The position numbers were made by a program, and so were the translations under genes. Below are positions 23,411-36,005 of a stretch of DNA of 64,000 nucleotides, piece by piece. The DNA is from Brasenia schreberi. Taxonomy: Eukaryota > Streptophyta > Magnoliopsida > Nymphaeales > Cabombaceae. Positions within the stretch are counted from its first letter, which is position 1; each line of letters opens with the position of its first letter. The stretch covers positions 5,317,501-5,381,500 of the forward strand of contig JAYKKT010000059.1 of assembly GCA_036023115.1 (NCBI GenBank), given 5' to 3'. The notes below the pieces were generated by a model that was not told where the DNA came from, did not search any database, and worked only from the letters and a program-made list of their open reading frames with translations.

Positions 23411-26400
23411 TGTGGAACTTTGTTTTCATGAACACAGAGTCCTAGGCCTAAATGTTCCATGAGCTCAGCATATCCACGACACAAATGACCCGTACTTGAG
23501 GACATACACTCGAGGTAAACACAATTCGAATGCGTTTGAAACCATATAATGAAAATCCTACCCATATCACTTACAACGTAATTGTGTATGAGCGAAAACA
23601 GAGAGGAAATATGCATGCTTTACGAGATCAGGACACTGGTGCAAGGCTTTTATGCACATTCCTGAAGGATTGAGAACATGGTTGCCATGAAAATGAGTTG
23701 GATCCTAAAATCATATGATCTTGCGAACTTTTAACATTTAAGGTGGAACTTCACGGTTCCTAAGTGAAGAATTGCTTTATGTTTGGTTTTTGGTGGGATT
23801 GCAATGTTCATCCTTGGATCCTTAGGGTCGTGCAATCAAGATTCAAGATTATTTTCTCATGTACGGATTTCATGAATCTTATGATGCAACATTAGATAAT
23901 CATATAAACGTATTATATATATAAGAAAATTGGATCTGCTCACGTCTGACATGCACGTTTATTTATTATTTTTCGGTGGTATAAATATAAGAGTTTTTTA
24001 AAAAGATAAAAGATAACGTTATTATATTCATCATCAACAGAATCAGTTATATATATCTATGCGTTTTAGGGTCAGTTTCTTCGTGTCGGGTCAAAAATTG
24101 CCACCCCTACCGCATGGGGGCCCGTTTCGGGCCGTTTTGGTAGAAGAAAACCGGCTGCGCGGGCTTCCGTGTGAGTGCTCATCCACACCGTCGGAGTGCA
24201 CCGAGCGAGTACTTTCCTTTGATCGCAATGATCCAGCAAATGCTGCGCTCCCCACAAAGTCATCTCTCGCTTTCTCCTTCTGTGAACGTCCTTTGATGTA
24301 AGATTTTTGGTGGGAAGATAGTTTCTCTCTTCGTTGTAACGGCATCTTTCTCTCTATTCTCTACAGATCTGGTGGTGGGTGGTCCACTAGATCTTGCGAA
24401 AATGAGGGATATCTTCACATGAGTTCGCGATGCTGTTTGATTCTGTTTATATCTGTTCACATAATTTTGCCTGCATCTTTTAGTTTCTGTTTGTCTGTTT
24501 AGGCGGTTAGCTAGGAACGGACGGGATATACCCCGATGGATTTCAAGATAGTAAAGCGCTTCTTCTAACTCAAATTTATATGAAAATTGTAGAGTTTGAT
24601 GTTCTTGTTTCGGCTTTCTCGATCAATTTCACCGTCAATTTTGATGAAAAGGTGAAAGAACTTTTTTTCTTTTTGAGATTGACGCAACAATTTTGATGAC
24701 CCGGAAGTGTTTGATGCTATGTTTTAGAAGGATTTTGTACTATGACACTTTTTGATTAATGGTGGTTGTATTGAAAGTGATGATTTTTTTCTAAGCAAGC
24801 AAACGATGTTTATGAAACTCTGGACCTAAAATTGCGATGTGCAAACAATGTCTTAAAATCGTTTGCTGTTACGTGCTTTTTAGTCATCGTGTATAGCACT
24901 TTTTAAGGTAACGTGTGTCAGATCACTTTGAAATTAGAATGGACATTTGCTGTTACGTGCTTCAATGTCTTTAACGTCAAGTCAAATAGATTATCCTGTT
25001 CTCTCATTTAGGCTAGTAAGTTGTCTAGAGCTTTAGTTTTGAGCTTATTATTAATACAGTCATGTAAATATGGTGCGGATGTTGTTACTTGATTGAAATT
25101 TATGTTTAACTTTGGGTTTCTATTAATTGTCATTTACAGATCACGTGCTTGCTGAATGCCTGCGTTTCTATCATCCTTTCTTAAAGTTTGAATAGTACGA
25201 TTATATCACTCAAGGCTTAGTGAGCAATGTTCCTCACCTTTTTTCACAATATTGCTCTAAATCCAGTGATATTAATCTTCAGTCACTCTTAGAAGAGGAG
25301 ATGAGAATGCTTCGCAAGCCTCATATAGGTTGACCCTTGCTCCCCCTTACCAGAGGCCCACCAGCAAACAGAGGTGCCAAGGGAGAATGCTCATAGGAGC
25401 TGGTTGCATTAACCCTAGTATTTACAGAGGCACACTTCTGAATGAGGAAATCCTTGGAGACATAAATAGATGGAAATGGTTCTCGTCTTGAAAGTAACCT
25501 CAAGAAACTTATCTTTTGAGCAGTTACTGGTGAAAGCACATGCTCACCAAATCAATGGTAAAACTTGAAACGAAGACAGAAGACAGATACAAATAACTAT
25601 CAAGAGTTCAAAGATGTTGATAAAACTTGAAACAAAAACAAAGTAGAGTTTGGGATTTGTATGTTGGTGATTGCATGACACATGTTCACCTCTCCTAGAT
25701 GTGCGAACAGAAAGCTTTCTGCTTATTGCAATTGTTTTGTAGTCAGCAAGTGCGTGTGGAATGGCCAGTCAGAGACTCAGTGGCCATTGTCTCGTGGTTT
25801 TTGAAATAAGGAAAACAACGGAGAAACAAAAAGAAGCTCCAGTTCAGTTGGCAAAGGCAATCAACGTGAAACACTTGAAAATTTGATGTCCAAAAATACA
25901 TAAATATGATTTTCATGCTTTTAGAACTTGAAGATTCTAGATTGTTGACAGATAAGTTTATAAAATTTCCCTTTTTACAGTTCTGTGGACTTGTCATCTA
26001 TCATTGGAATTACCAATTAGTTTTTGCCAGTTAGGAGGCTGCGTTGTCCTTGGGGTTGGGAAATATGGTACGGGAAGGCCACAAGTCTGACGCAAATAGT
26101 GACATGGTATGAAAGAATTCACATGAATGGAGAAGGTGTGCAATAGAAGACAAATATCTTAGAGAATGGATCTTTTTAAATGGATTTTAAATCATAAAAA
26201 AGGTGATCATTTCATAGATCTTTCATGTTTTCAATCTTTTCGTAGGATTTAGATGTATCCAAAAAGGAAGACATACGCACTCCACTGGTGTGGCTGCAAT
26301 TCATCTTCCACACATGCTGCGCAAACATATAGTAGATGACTGACATGTACTGCAGCATAGTTAGTCATTTCTTGTCTCAAGGTTGGCCGTTTGCTGGTCT

Positions 26401-27355
26401 ATCTTTTCAAACTTTTGCTTAAGTATCATGGTGGACATAAACTAGCAGTCAATAGCTTATTGGGTGAATAAGGTGATTCCTTGTACTGGAGCTTTCTCTT
26501 ATACAGAAGTATAGATAGAGGGATAGCGTGTAAAATCTTCTCTAGCATGCTTGCTTGGAATCAGTTGGGCGTGACTGTAAAAGGAATGTAAGAGCACCTA
26601 TTCTTGCATACTTGGCTCCATGGATGACGACAAAGGTGCAGGCTTCAGTTATTCCGGCAACACATTTGCAGTGCTCCCATTGGGACCCTATGTTTCTACG
26701 GAGGAAAAGGCAACCTTATTTTCTTTTCTTGTTGGACAAGATGTCCAAGCATGAACTACTTGTGGAGTTTAAGCTCTTCTGTTTTATTCTTAGCATTATT
26801 ACAAAATCTGGGTAATTCATGTCAGCAGATGAGAGGTTCCTTCTCTGTTATCTTCTAGGAGTAAGCAGAAATACATGCTTTTGTAATTTCTGGAGTTCAC
26901 CTGCCGGGTTTCAACGTCAGTCGTCTTTATCCTTATTATTTATTTGAAGCTGGAAACGAAAGAAATTTCTGCTGCAGGACTAGTATAAATTTTATGCAAG
27001 CGTTTCTTAATGTTATTTAGCACTAGTACATTGGTACATCAGTTAGCTTTATCGTTCAATATGGTTTGCTGATTTCTGATCAGCAACAGTAACACAAGTG
27101 TTCTGTTTCGGTGACCATGTTGTATGATATGAGGAATCTTCATTTTCAGTTTCAGGACCTCGTTTGGTCTTGGCTGTTCTTTATACGCCCTACCATGTTA
27201 ACTTTCTTTCTCTCCATTTCCTATAGCATGAAGATTGATTTGCATCCAGTTTTCCTTATCGTTGTTATAGTTCTTTGGATTAATATATGCTTTCTTAATT
27301 GGTTCCAGGACGGTTATTGTAACTTTGTAATTAATATTCATTGGCGGAAGACAAG
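23411..27355. other. Upstream region and probable 5' UTR intron of the SEC13 copy
   Basis: No coding exon was recognised. A locally GC-rich, pyrimidine-rich stretch near 24090-24380 looks like a promoter or leader exon, and TTCCAG at 27304-27309 is a good acceptor 46 bp before the SEC13 ATG. A 5' UTR intron of about 3 kb is therefore plausible, but this is inference. The open frames at 24059-24301 and 25321-25539 have no recognisable product. Confidence 0.4.
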
Positions 27356-28274
27356 ATGCCTTCTCAGAAGATTGAATCAGGTCACACGGATGCCCTGCAT
27401 GATGTTGCAATAGATTACTATGGCAAGCGTTTAGCAACTGCATCTTCCGACACTACAATTAAAATCTTTGGTTTGAGCAGCACTTCGAGTTCTGCCTCCT
27501 CTCAGCAGCTTCTGGCCACCCTCAGCGGTCACCAAGGCCCTGTTTGGCAGGTCTCCTGGGCTCATCCGAAGTTTGAATCTATCCTTGCTTCTTGCTCCTA
27601 TGATGGACGGGTCATCATATGGAAAGAAACCTCAACCAAATGAATGGATAAATGCCCATGTCTTTACTGAACATAAAGCTTCTGTGAACTCCATTTCATG
27701 GGCACCTCATGAATTAGATCTCTGTTTGGCTTGTGGTTCTTCTGATGGTAACATCTCTGTCTTCACCTCTCAGGCCGATGGTGGCTGGGACACAGCCAGG
27801 ATCGATCGGGCCCATCCTGTTGGTGTCACCTCTGTTTCATGGGCACCTGCCACGGCTCCTGGATTTTTGGTCGGTTCCAATCTGCTTGATCCAGTACAGA
27901 AATTAGCCTCTGGGGGCTGTGATAACACTGTTAAGGTGTGGAAATTGTATAATGGGAACTGGAAGATGGATTGCTTCCCTGCACTTCAGGTGCACTCAGA
28001 TTGGGTAAGGGTAGCTTGGGCACCAAATCTTGGGCTACCCAAATCTACAATAGCAAGTGCTTCTCAGGATGGTACGGTGGTGATATGGGTAGTGGGTAAG
28101 GAAGGTGATCGATGAGAAGGAAAGGTTCTGAATGATTTCAAAACACCAGTCTGGAGAGTTTCATGGTCGCTTACCGGAAACATACTAGCAGTTGCGAATG
28201 GCAATAACAACGTGACACTGTGGAAAGAAGCAGTCGATGGTCAGTGGCAGCAGGTGACGACAGTAGAGCTATAA
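27356..28274 (+). pseudogene. SEC13: SEC13 homologue (COPII coat / nuclear pore WD40 protein), disrupted
   Basis: SEC13 is a six-bladed WD40 protein that joins SEC31 in the COPII cage for ER-to-Golgi transport and also serves in the nuclear-pore NUP107-160 complex. All six blades are recognisable without an intron: [64 protein letters not shown], the DWVRVAWAPNLGLPKS blade, and TPVWRVSWSLTGN. Three departures are visible. The frame shifts by one base between about 27627 and 27645, after VIIWKE. One codon (Asp of WVRDVAW) is missing near 28008. TGA replaces the Trp codon of the expected EGxxWEGK at 28113-28115. After that stop, 52 further sense codons continue in frame to TAA at 28272-28274. 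The absence of introns fits the family as I remember it, so it does not show retroposition. Assembly error is the main alternative to a true pseudogene. Confidence 0.85.
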
Positions 28275-29164
28275 CTCTTAGTACCTCAGTTCCTTCTTTT
28301 TCCATTCATATTCACCCTATAGCTGGTTCTGCTAGGTTTTGCTTTTCTGGAATTTCCTACGATCTTCTTAGGCAGTTTGATTCTCAATACTTTATCATTG
28401 GATTTAATCTGCATTTATTGATACACTAAATTGAACTTCATTATTTCTTTTTTTCCCTGTTGGAATCAGTATCTGGAATTGTTCCTGATGCAATTTCCTT
28501 TTCTGCTTATTATCTGCAAAAATTTTATTTGTTCGGACATTCTCTTGTAATTTCTGCATGACATCTATGTAACTCATGGTGAGGTCGGAAGCAAGATTAA
28601 CGTCAAAAACCATAAGCTTCTGCCCATTGGTTATTGATATATGTAAGTCTTTATCGGCTGCATTTGGTCATCAAGATGAATCTTTCTTTTTCTGAGGGAC
28701 TGTTGCCCTTGTCAGGGCTGTTGTTGCCTAGACCTTGGTACATATTTGATGGTGTTTTAGATGAACCAAACCAGGTCCATGGTCCAACTGGGGTATTCGT
28801 TTTGATTCATCCGGCCCGATAACCATCTAGATTGAGTAGCTAAAACTTCAAGTTTGCCTGGCTCCGATGCATTTAATGTTGTGGCTGAGTAGCTGTTTTA
28901 GCTAGTCAAATCTGGCTTCAGTTTCGGCCGTTCTAATTGCCGAACAGTAAATTGAAGTTATTCTGGTGGTTGGCCTCCCACATTGTATGCAAGACAGGGT
29001 TTACCCCAACCTTTAACTAAAAATTGAATGAGTCTCCCTATCTATTGCCACATTATTTGTGTCAAAAATCAGAAAGGAATACTTTGATAGAGAAACTCGT
29101 ATTGAATCCCCAGCTACATAAAGTCCTTTTTTGAATTCCTTGGATGTGTCCCGTCCCAAGGGAT

Positions 29165-29275
29165 TCTTTGGCTAGTAAAGGACGCACTGCTCAGAGCGAT
29201 GATCCTGAGCCCAAACGGTGGTTCATAAGTCCTTCAACTTAAAGGAGGTTGAGACTTCGATTCTCCCCTTGTCTA
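29165..29275 (+). repeat. Possible tRNA-related SINE
   Basis: TGGCTAGTAAAGG near 29170 fits a pol III A box and GAGACTTCGATTCTCC near 29250 fits a B box. The spacing of about 80 nt suits a tRNA with a long variable arm. No tail or target duplication was defined. Confidence 0.3.
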
Positions 29276-30198
29276 TCCCTCCTTGAGTCCGCAAGGCAGG
29301 CTCCCTTGGGCTAGAGGGGCGGCAGAAACAATTTAAGTCTCCAGGCAAGCGACAAAGTCTCCTAACCTGAGTGTTTTTCCCCTTCTATAAATGTTTTCCA
29401 AAAGAAAGATGTTAATTTATGCCATTATAACTACATAATCCATCTTTACTCTCCATGTTTGTATGGACTGGATCTGATACAGTTGATGGATTGAAAACTG
29501 TAGATCGTGCTGTTCGCCGTTCGGTATAAGAAATAACATAGAATGTAGGCAGTGGCAATGTAGGATCACAACAACTGCAAAAGCCTTGAGAGTCGAAACC
29601 TTACCAGTTTTAAAGGACTCCTTTCTAACCTGTACTTGCCTACCAGCAACAATGAGAACCTTATTGCAGAATCGAGCTGCAAGCACATAGTTTCAGACGG
29701 TTCAACTGAATCCAATATTCAAGATTGACTGATCATTTGAAAATCAGCCATTTAATTTAAGTTTCATGGGGAAAACATAATGCTTTGGTACTTTGTAAAA
29801 GCTGCGACCTTTGCTTCAAACCATAGCAATTCAAAGGCATCTCTCCTGAAACAATCAAGTCGGCCAGATCTTCATGGTCAGCTTCTGCAAGGAATTCAGT
29901 GCAATATTTTTGATTGAACGTTTATGTTTGGATTACGCAACTTCGCCCGCCCACAAAAGCTGGTTGAGCAACATCTTGGCACTCTCTTTTTGTAGAACAC
30001 AAATTGGTTGTAAAATAATCATGATTCCTGCATGTATGTGACTAGCGTTAGACACACGACCCATTCACAGTTTTGTTCGGACGTAGTACATCTTTTATAA
30101 ATATCTTATTCATTAAAAACTGTTCTTTTATATTCTATTACACGATACGTTTTCTCTAACAAGGTAAAATTTAATTGTATCGAAACTATATGCGCGTG

Positions 30199-30200
30199 CA

Positions 30201-30240
<40 letters not shown>

Positions 30241-30241
30241 G
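30199..30241. repeat. (TG)n(AG)n microsatellite
   Basis: About 10 TG units are followed by about 10 AG units. Confidence 0.9.
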
Positions 30242-30698
30242 ACACTGCAGCGCTAACATCTCTGCCAAACGTGAGGTTTATGACGCAAAGAATGTTTCGT
30301 GAATGGACAACAAAACCACCTCCACCAAGAATTCATGTTAATCTACAAAGTCGTTTATGGTGAAAAAACCCTCTTTGATTACAAACTATATAAATCCTTG
30401 GTGAAGCTTGAGCTTTGGCTGTTTTCCTGTTATAAATCATGGAATTACTGTGATATCTAAAAGAAAAGAAACAATATATTGAGCATATAATTTCTATTTC
30501 TGCCATTTGAAACCAAGCCTCCAACTAAGTAATCACAGAATAACATATCGCCAAAGCTCTTAATCTAAGAAACAATATATTGAGCTTTGCTTGTCCAGCG
30601 TTGTCATAAAGAAGGGATTTTGCTGAAACCAAGATCCTAAACTCATGCGCAATCCCACTTGAGAGTCCATGTTTGATACTGCTGAACCGAAATCTCTC

Positions 30699-33600
30699 TC
30701 ACAAGGCATCTCTAGCTGCAATATGACAGGTTATAGCATCTGCAATCGTGGATATCCCCATCTCCAGGGCTGATATCTTGTAATGCTGAAGTAGAGAAGT
30801 CAAGTCGGCATTGAAAATGGAAAACACATGACTAAGTTTGTTATTCAACCTTTTGTATTTTGCCCTTGTCTGTTCGTCCTTCTAGCTCGGCCAAATCAAT
30901 CTCCTTACCCTTCATAAGGTTCTCAATAGCCTTGATCTGCAAGAACAAACAGTGCCTATGATCCACGATTCTTTCTGTATCCCTAAAAAGTTATGGATGC
31001 TGAAGATTTTTATGGAAATCACAATCGTAACAGGATAACCAGAGACATGTTCGCTGTCAAGTCGGGAATATTCCATGAATGGCTTTGTACTAAATCTCAT
31101 GATGAACAATCATGCAAAATTCAATCAGATATCAGGCATTCTTATAGACTGTTTTCAATATTTATGAAGAAAAAAATATATTGAAAGAATGTTATAGAGT
31201 TGCCACTATAGGCGCATGTACATAATGGTGTACTGACTACCAATATTTTGCCATGTATTAATTGTTCCTTCTACCACTGCTCTTTATGGAGCTGCAAAGT
31301 TATAGCATTTTCTGCTTCAAGATTAAGTATAACATATCATCCTCTTGTGCAACAAGGGAGGTGCATGGTGTCTTAAAAACCATACAAAGTGCTGCCCATA
31401 AAACAGTGTTATGAGCAGGTTGAACAAGGATATCTGCAACGTTTTGCCTCTTGCAAATAACACTTTTCCCACGAGTCAGACAGTAACTTCTCACTGGTGG
31501 GACGGTGCCTGAGCACCTTGTAATGGCAAAAAATAATGGCCCACGGAAGAAAATTACCGGGTGCGGTCACATTTTACGGTGCAGGAGACCTGAGATGGAA
31601 GACCAATGTGATATGGTGTCCAGTTATGGCCGCTCCAAGACTCAAAGTCATGATTTCACTGACAACCTGAGCATCTTTGACATTGCAAGCAATGACCCCA
31701 CCACCCTCTTGCAAGGCACTTATATGTTACAAATCCCTTTTCACAAAATGTACTCTCGTTTCTAACCAAATATTGCGAACACATGATTTTGTTTAATGGC
31801 TCACCTCATCATTTGAAGCATTAAAACGTGCATCCAACACAAGTGGAACTATCAGAGATGCCGCATCTTTTAAGAGACTCTGTTATCTGATAGCAATCAA
31901 ACATTCCGAAGAAAATAAGTATCATGGAGAATAAAATACAAAAAGCTGAAAACACTGACAGAAGTTGGAACTTTACATGCTTAGACCCTGAGTAGTTGTA
32001 GACAAGCTCTGAATGTAGAGTCCGAGTAGTCAATGATTCCCTTGTCTTTGATAAGAGTGTCTTGTGTGCAGCAGCAAGAAGAGGAAATACACCTGATATC
32101 TGTTTTTTATCATCATGAAATCTCATAAGCGGTTTACCAAGGTGCAATTTTCATGCCATGCAGTGAAAAAAGGAAAGCAGTGTAGCATATGTGCTTCATA
32201 GCTTATCGAAGACCAAGAATGTTAGTTGTGGTAGTTGGCACTGGTCACAGCTCATCTCCCCTTCCTCCACTGTTTATAACCATTTATGCCTTCATTTGCT
32301 TCTCCTTAAGTTTTTCACTGTTAACTCACGCCTTTGTACATCAACGCTCCGTTCTGCCTTCATAGTTCATACATCAGAGGCAAGTTCCAGCAAACAGCTA
32401 AGGTATGTAATTTATAGAGTTCTTCCCTTTTCCAGTGATCTCCTTATAGGGAAATTTCTTTTGAGATGTTATGAGTAAGTTTGGTATCGTTGTATCAGTT
32501 TCCCTAACAAATTGATTGTATCCCACACTTCTTCCCCTTGGCTGCACTAAATAAATCTCTTCTGTCTTACAAAGACAACATCAGTGAATTATAGGGCTTG
32601 TAACAGTACGGTAAATGTTCATAAACCTATTTATGCTGTTATGCTGGGACTGATCAAATACATGTTTAAAGACATTATCTTGTTTTCCACATACACATTT
32701 GGCAGGATGCACTTAGGTGCAGTTTAAAGCATGTACTTTTTTCATAGAATATATAATTCCACAAGGTCTTCACATACTTTCCATGAAAGGATAAATGGTA
32801 GCAAAAGGAGCATGTCAGGTTGAATTTCCCAAATGGATTTTTTCTCTTAGATGGTTTATACAGGATTTGATGTGGTAAGGAGGTGGCTTACACACACTAA
32901 AGGTGGTTTCAATATTTAGAGATGTGACTAAATTGATTTCTAGTAGGGTTGAGAAATTAGATAGTGAATACTTTAAAAGGAGAAGAGAGAGGCCTTTGAG
33001 GTGTGGAAAACAAAAATGATCCTTCTTTTTAAGAATTAAATGCTATAATATGGTGCATGATCAAGCTCTATGGCAACTAAGAATCCATGTGGGGGACCCC
33101 ACTTAGTGTGAGAAAAGATTGGTCTTGGTGTAGACGGCTTATACATATTCTGGCTTCCAACTTCTACGCCAGCATACTCCGGTTATCTGGAGGGTTGCAG
33201 TTAGCTGCCCAGAATACAAGCTGAAAATTCACTGGTTCCCAAGTTCAAAATGCAGACCTAAATGGGTTTAGCTTTAGCTTAGCATGGTACAAATATGCTA
33301 GGGCCTCCGTAAAACTTACAAGTCAGCTGAGACCCTAAAAAAGAGTCCATTGAAAGTCATCCTACAACGCAATTCTTATTGGCCCACTTGCAATTAGGCT
33401 TGGGCTCGATAAGGCCTCCAGCCAATAACTCTACAGATGATACTGCCCCTCTGTTCAATGACGTAAGATTTCTTTCCTTGCAATTAAACAGAATTGAATA
33501 CTAGACTAATGATTACAGGAACACGAGTTTAATTAGTTGATTTATTAATGAACAACCACAATACCATAAAAGTTTTTTCAAGCTTTCTTTGTCATGTTAA

Positions 33601-35359
33601 CAAACTGAAAATGAGTAACAACTATTTTCTTGGACTCCGCCATGTCTACGATCAGAAATTATAATTGTTGAGTGTTGTGATTCTGATATGTCATGCTTCA
33701 GATGTTTTCCCAATGGTTTAATGTCTTTAAAACATTTATATCCAGAAATGGTGCAGTTTCAGAAAATTTATGGGGACAAAGCACAAGCGATGGGCTTATT
33801 CCTTCACATATGCTGGTTATATGCCTCAGGTATCATTTGTTTAAAGTAGCTTAGTTCTTCATCAAGATCATCATTATGTCTTTGACCATGACGTTTGATA
33901 GATTAGTTTGGGTTGTTTACTTCTAAAATGCCTTTTACGTTGGTAAGCTTTCATTTGAATGAAATATTTTTTGCAGGGATAAACGCAATACAAGTGTAGA
34001 GAACATTGTCCATTTGAAGATTGTGGTCCATAAACTGCAGTTGGTTTATGCAGGCCAATCTTGAATATAATAGATCCAATTTCTACCAGGTATCTTTCAA
34101 ATGACGTGGTACAACATCCACTGAGCTGAGATACAAGATCAAGAGAAATTTAATGGTTTTCTAAAAGCCAATGGTTTTCTGAAACTCTATAAAAGAGTGG
34201 GAGAACAAACTAAAGAAGACAAATTTGGAGACAGCTGCTTCCCTTCCATATTTCGTTCATTTGAATAAAGCTAAAGCTCCAAATCTATATGCCCATGTAT
34301 TTTCAGTTTTGTGCGTGAAAGTTGAAAATCTAACTGCAGAATAACATGTATATGTGCCACAACTTGTCTAACTCAACCGAATTTAGTTATGAGAGCAATT
34401 ATTCTAGCATAATAGGTCTGGAATCCACCGAGCATATAGAGCTAATCCGACACATTTTTCCAAAAGGCCATTGTCCTTCACAACCGAGAATCATAAAAAA
34501 ACGAGGAATGAACTCTTATAAATTACACCAAGCAAATAACTTTTAATGCTGGGATCGTTCCTGAACTAATCGACAAACTCTAGTTTGGGAAGTCACGGCA
34601 TCACACTTGAGCAATTGCCATTTAGATATCATAAGTACGTCTCATATTTACTTATAGGTGAGAATCAAGGAATCAAGGTGACAGATCTAATATCACAACC
34701 AATCCATCATATTTGAAAGACTTCCGGTGGTTAATAAGAACAACCAACATTGTTTATTACCAAATGAAGTAATTATGAACCTCTCCGAGAAATAAGAATA
34801 AGAAGATCGCGAAAACCGAAAAAAATACAACGCATTGCTTAATGCAAATGGTAAAACATGTTACGAACCTACAAGAGTACATTACAAGAAGACAGAGGAA
34901 TAATCTCAGGATCAACAACCAACAACAAGGCAGTGATCCATGAACCAAGAGACTAAACAAGAAAAGCTCACCAAAGTCAGCAACAAATTGTTTGGTTCCT
35001 TTCGATAAGCATTCAAAAACCAGAAACTCCAAAAGGGCTCTTTAGAGGGAACTTATTTTCTCTTTCACCGGCATAAGGAAGTAGCAGATGAAAACGACGA
35101 GCTGGGTTACCACATAAAGACAAGGCTTACCAAAGAGGCATCAAGGAATGCTACTTCTGGTTCAAGGGTTCCATCTTGCATGGCTTTGAGAAGCTCGCTG
35201 TAGCAAAAAGTTTTACATCTTATGTTCAGTACAGAGACTGAGACAATGGAACGAAGTTCGAAGAAAGGTGGCTCCCCACCAAGGACTTAACTTGCTATTT
35301 GTTACATCGGTGCAAAGGAAGACGCTGAGCACCCCACCGTCCACCTTGAACGCCTTCAT
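30699..35359 (-). CDS. CGI121/TPRKB-like EKC/KEOPS complex subunit, frameshifted in exon 4
   Basis: Six minus-strand exons with GT-AG borders: 35292-35359 (ATG at 35357-35359), 35131-35197, 31977-32099, 31805-31886, 30850-30936, 30699-30785 (TGA at 30699-30701). CGI121/TPRKB binds the PRPK/BUD32 kinase in the KEOPS complex, which makes the t6A modification of ANN-decoding tRNAs. Recognisable blocks are MKAFKVDGG, TDVTNS, GTLEPEVAFLDASL, FPLLAAAHKTLLSK, ESLTTRTLHSELVYNYSGSK, ITESLKRCGISDSST, KGKEIDLAELEGR, HYKISALEMGISTIADAIT, and the terminus AARDAL. All phases agree except inside exon 4. That exon is 82 nt where 84 are expected, so the frame breaks after SSTCV and returns as DARFNASNDE only if two bases are missing near 31828-31835. 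The repaired length would be about 171 aa, normal for the family from memory. A (GA)n tract directly precedes the ATG. It could be a pseudogene, a rare allele or an assembly error. Confidence 0.85.
32100..35130 (-). other. Intron 2 of the CGI121-like gene
   Basis: A 3.03-kb intron, GT at 35130-35129 and AG at 32101-32100 on the minus strand. I saw no additional exon or defined transposon. Short open frames in it (for example 34757-35032) have no recognisable product. Confidence 0.6.
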
Positions 35360-35589
35360 CTCTCTCTCTAAAGTCCAAAAGATGAGGAGAGCGATACGCT
35401 TAAAAGATCTCGCTCCGCTTTTTGGGGAAAAACGAAAGGGAGGAGGGTACAGGAGGCGCCACGACTCTCGTACGACGATAGAGTCGTTGGAAAGGGCCCT
35501 CAGGTTTGAAAGTCAGGTTCAAGATCACGAGTTCAACACCAGCGGGTTCTACCAACGTTGTAGGCACCGCTACAACCCACATCATATAA

Positions 35590-36005
35590 GTTACCGATAG
35601 TATTGTACCATAATGACAATATGGTATGTACATATTCTTTTATTTAATGGAAACAATAAATTATGGTACAATTAAACATGACGGAACGATACCGAAACTT
35701 GCAAACCGTACCAGAAACCATAACCGAAGTGGGGTTTCCCCTGTCAAAGGTTCCTCCTTTCATGAAATCAGGACCAAAACCGATGATTCAAACCGTTGGT
35801 TTCAATCTTTTTATTATGAACTTTTTCTTGATTTTAGAATTTTTAAAAATTTTCTCTGTTTTTTTCTAATTTTTGGTCTGAAATAAACCGGCTGTTATGA
35901 ATTGTCGGCTCAAATATAATTTAGTTTCAATCACCAAAGCCCGTAGTTTCTAACTGCTAGCTCTGATTCCGGCTTACCGGAAACAGGCCATGTCTAGGTG
36001 TAATA
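35590..36005. repeat. Degenerate dispersed repeat rich in ACCGGA/AACCG words
   Basis: Begins with CCGATAGTATTGTACCAT and ends CCGGAAACAGGCCATGTCTAGG. The right end resembles the ends of the blocks at 3120-3400 and 51950-52112. It lies upstream of the CGI121-like gene. Confidence 0.35.

Larger units (their letters stand above)
28275..30698. other. Convergent intergenic region between SEC13 and the CGI121-like gene
   Basis: This should hold the 3' UTRs of both genes. It contains a possible SINE at 29165-29275 and a TG/GA tract at 30199-30241. The minus-strand open frame at 29417-29686 shows no recognisable domain. Confidence 0.6.

Noticed and set aside
24059..24345. GC-rich open frames on both strands upstream of SEC13.
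   Set aside because: Better explained as promoter or leader sequence. No domain, and both strands are open because of base composition.
29417..29686. Minus-strand open frame with possible exon ARFCNKVLIVAGRQVQ between AG and GT.
   Set aside because: A single short candidate exon with no partner exons and no recognisable family.
31505..31765. Open frame with SHDFTDNLSIFDIASNDP.
   Set aside because: It lies in an intron of the CGI121-like gene, is not flanked by convincing splice sites and matches no family I know.
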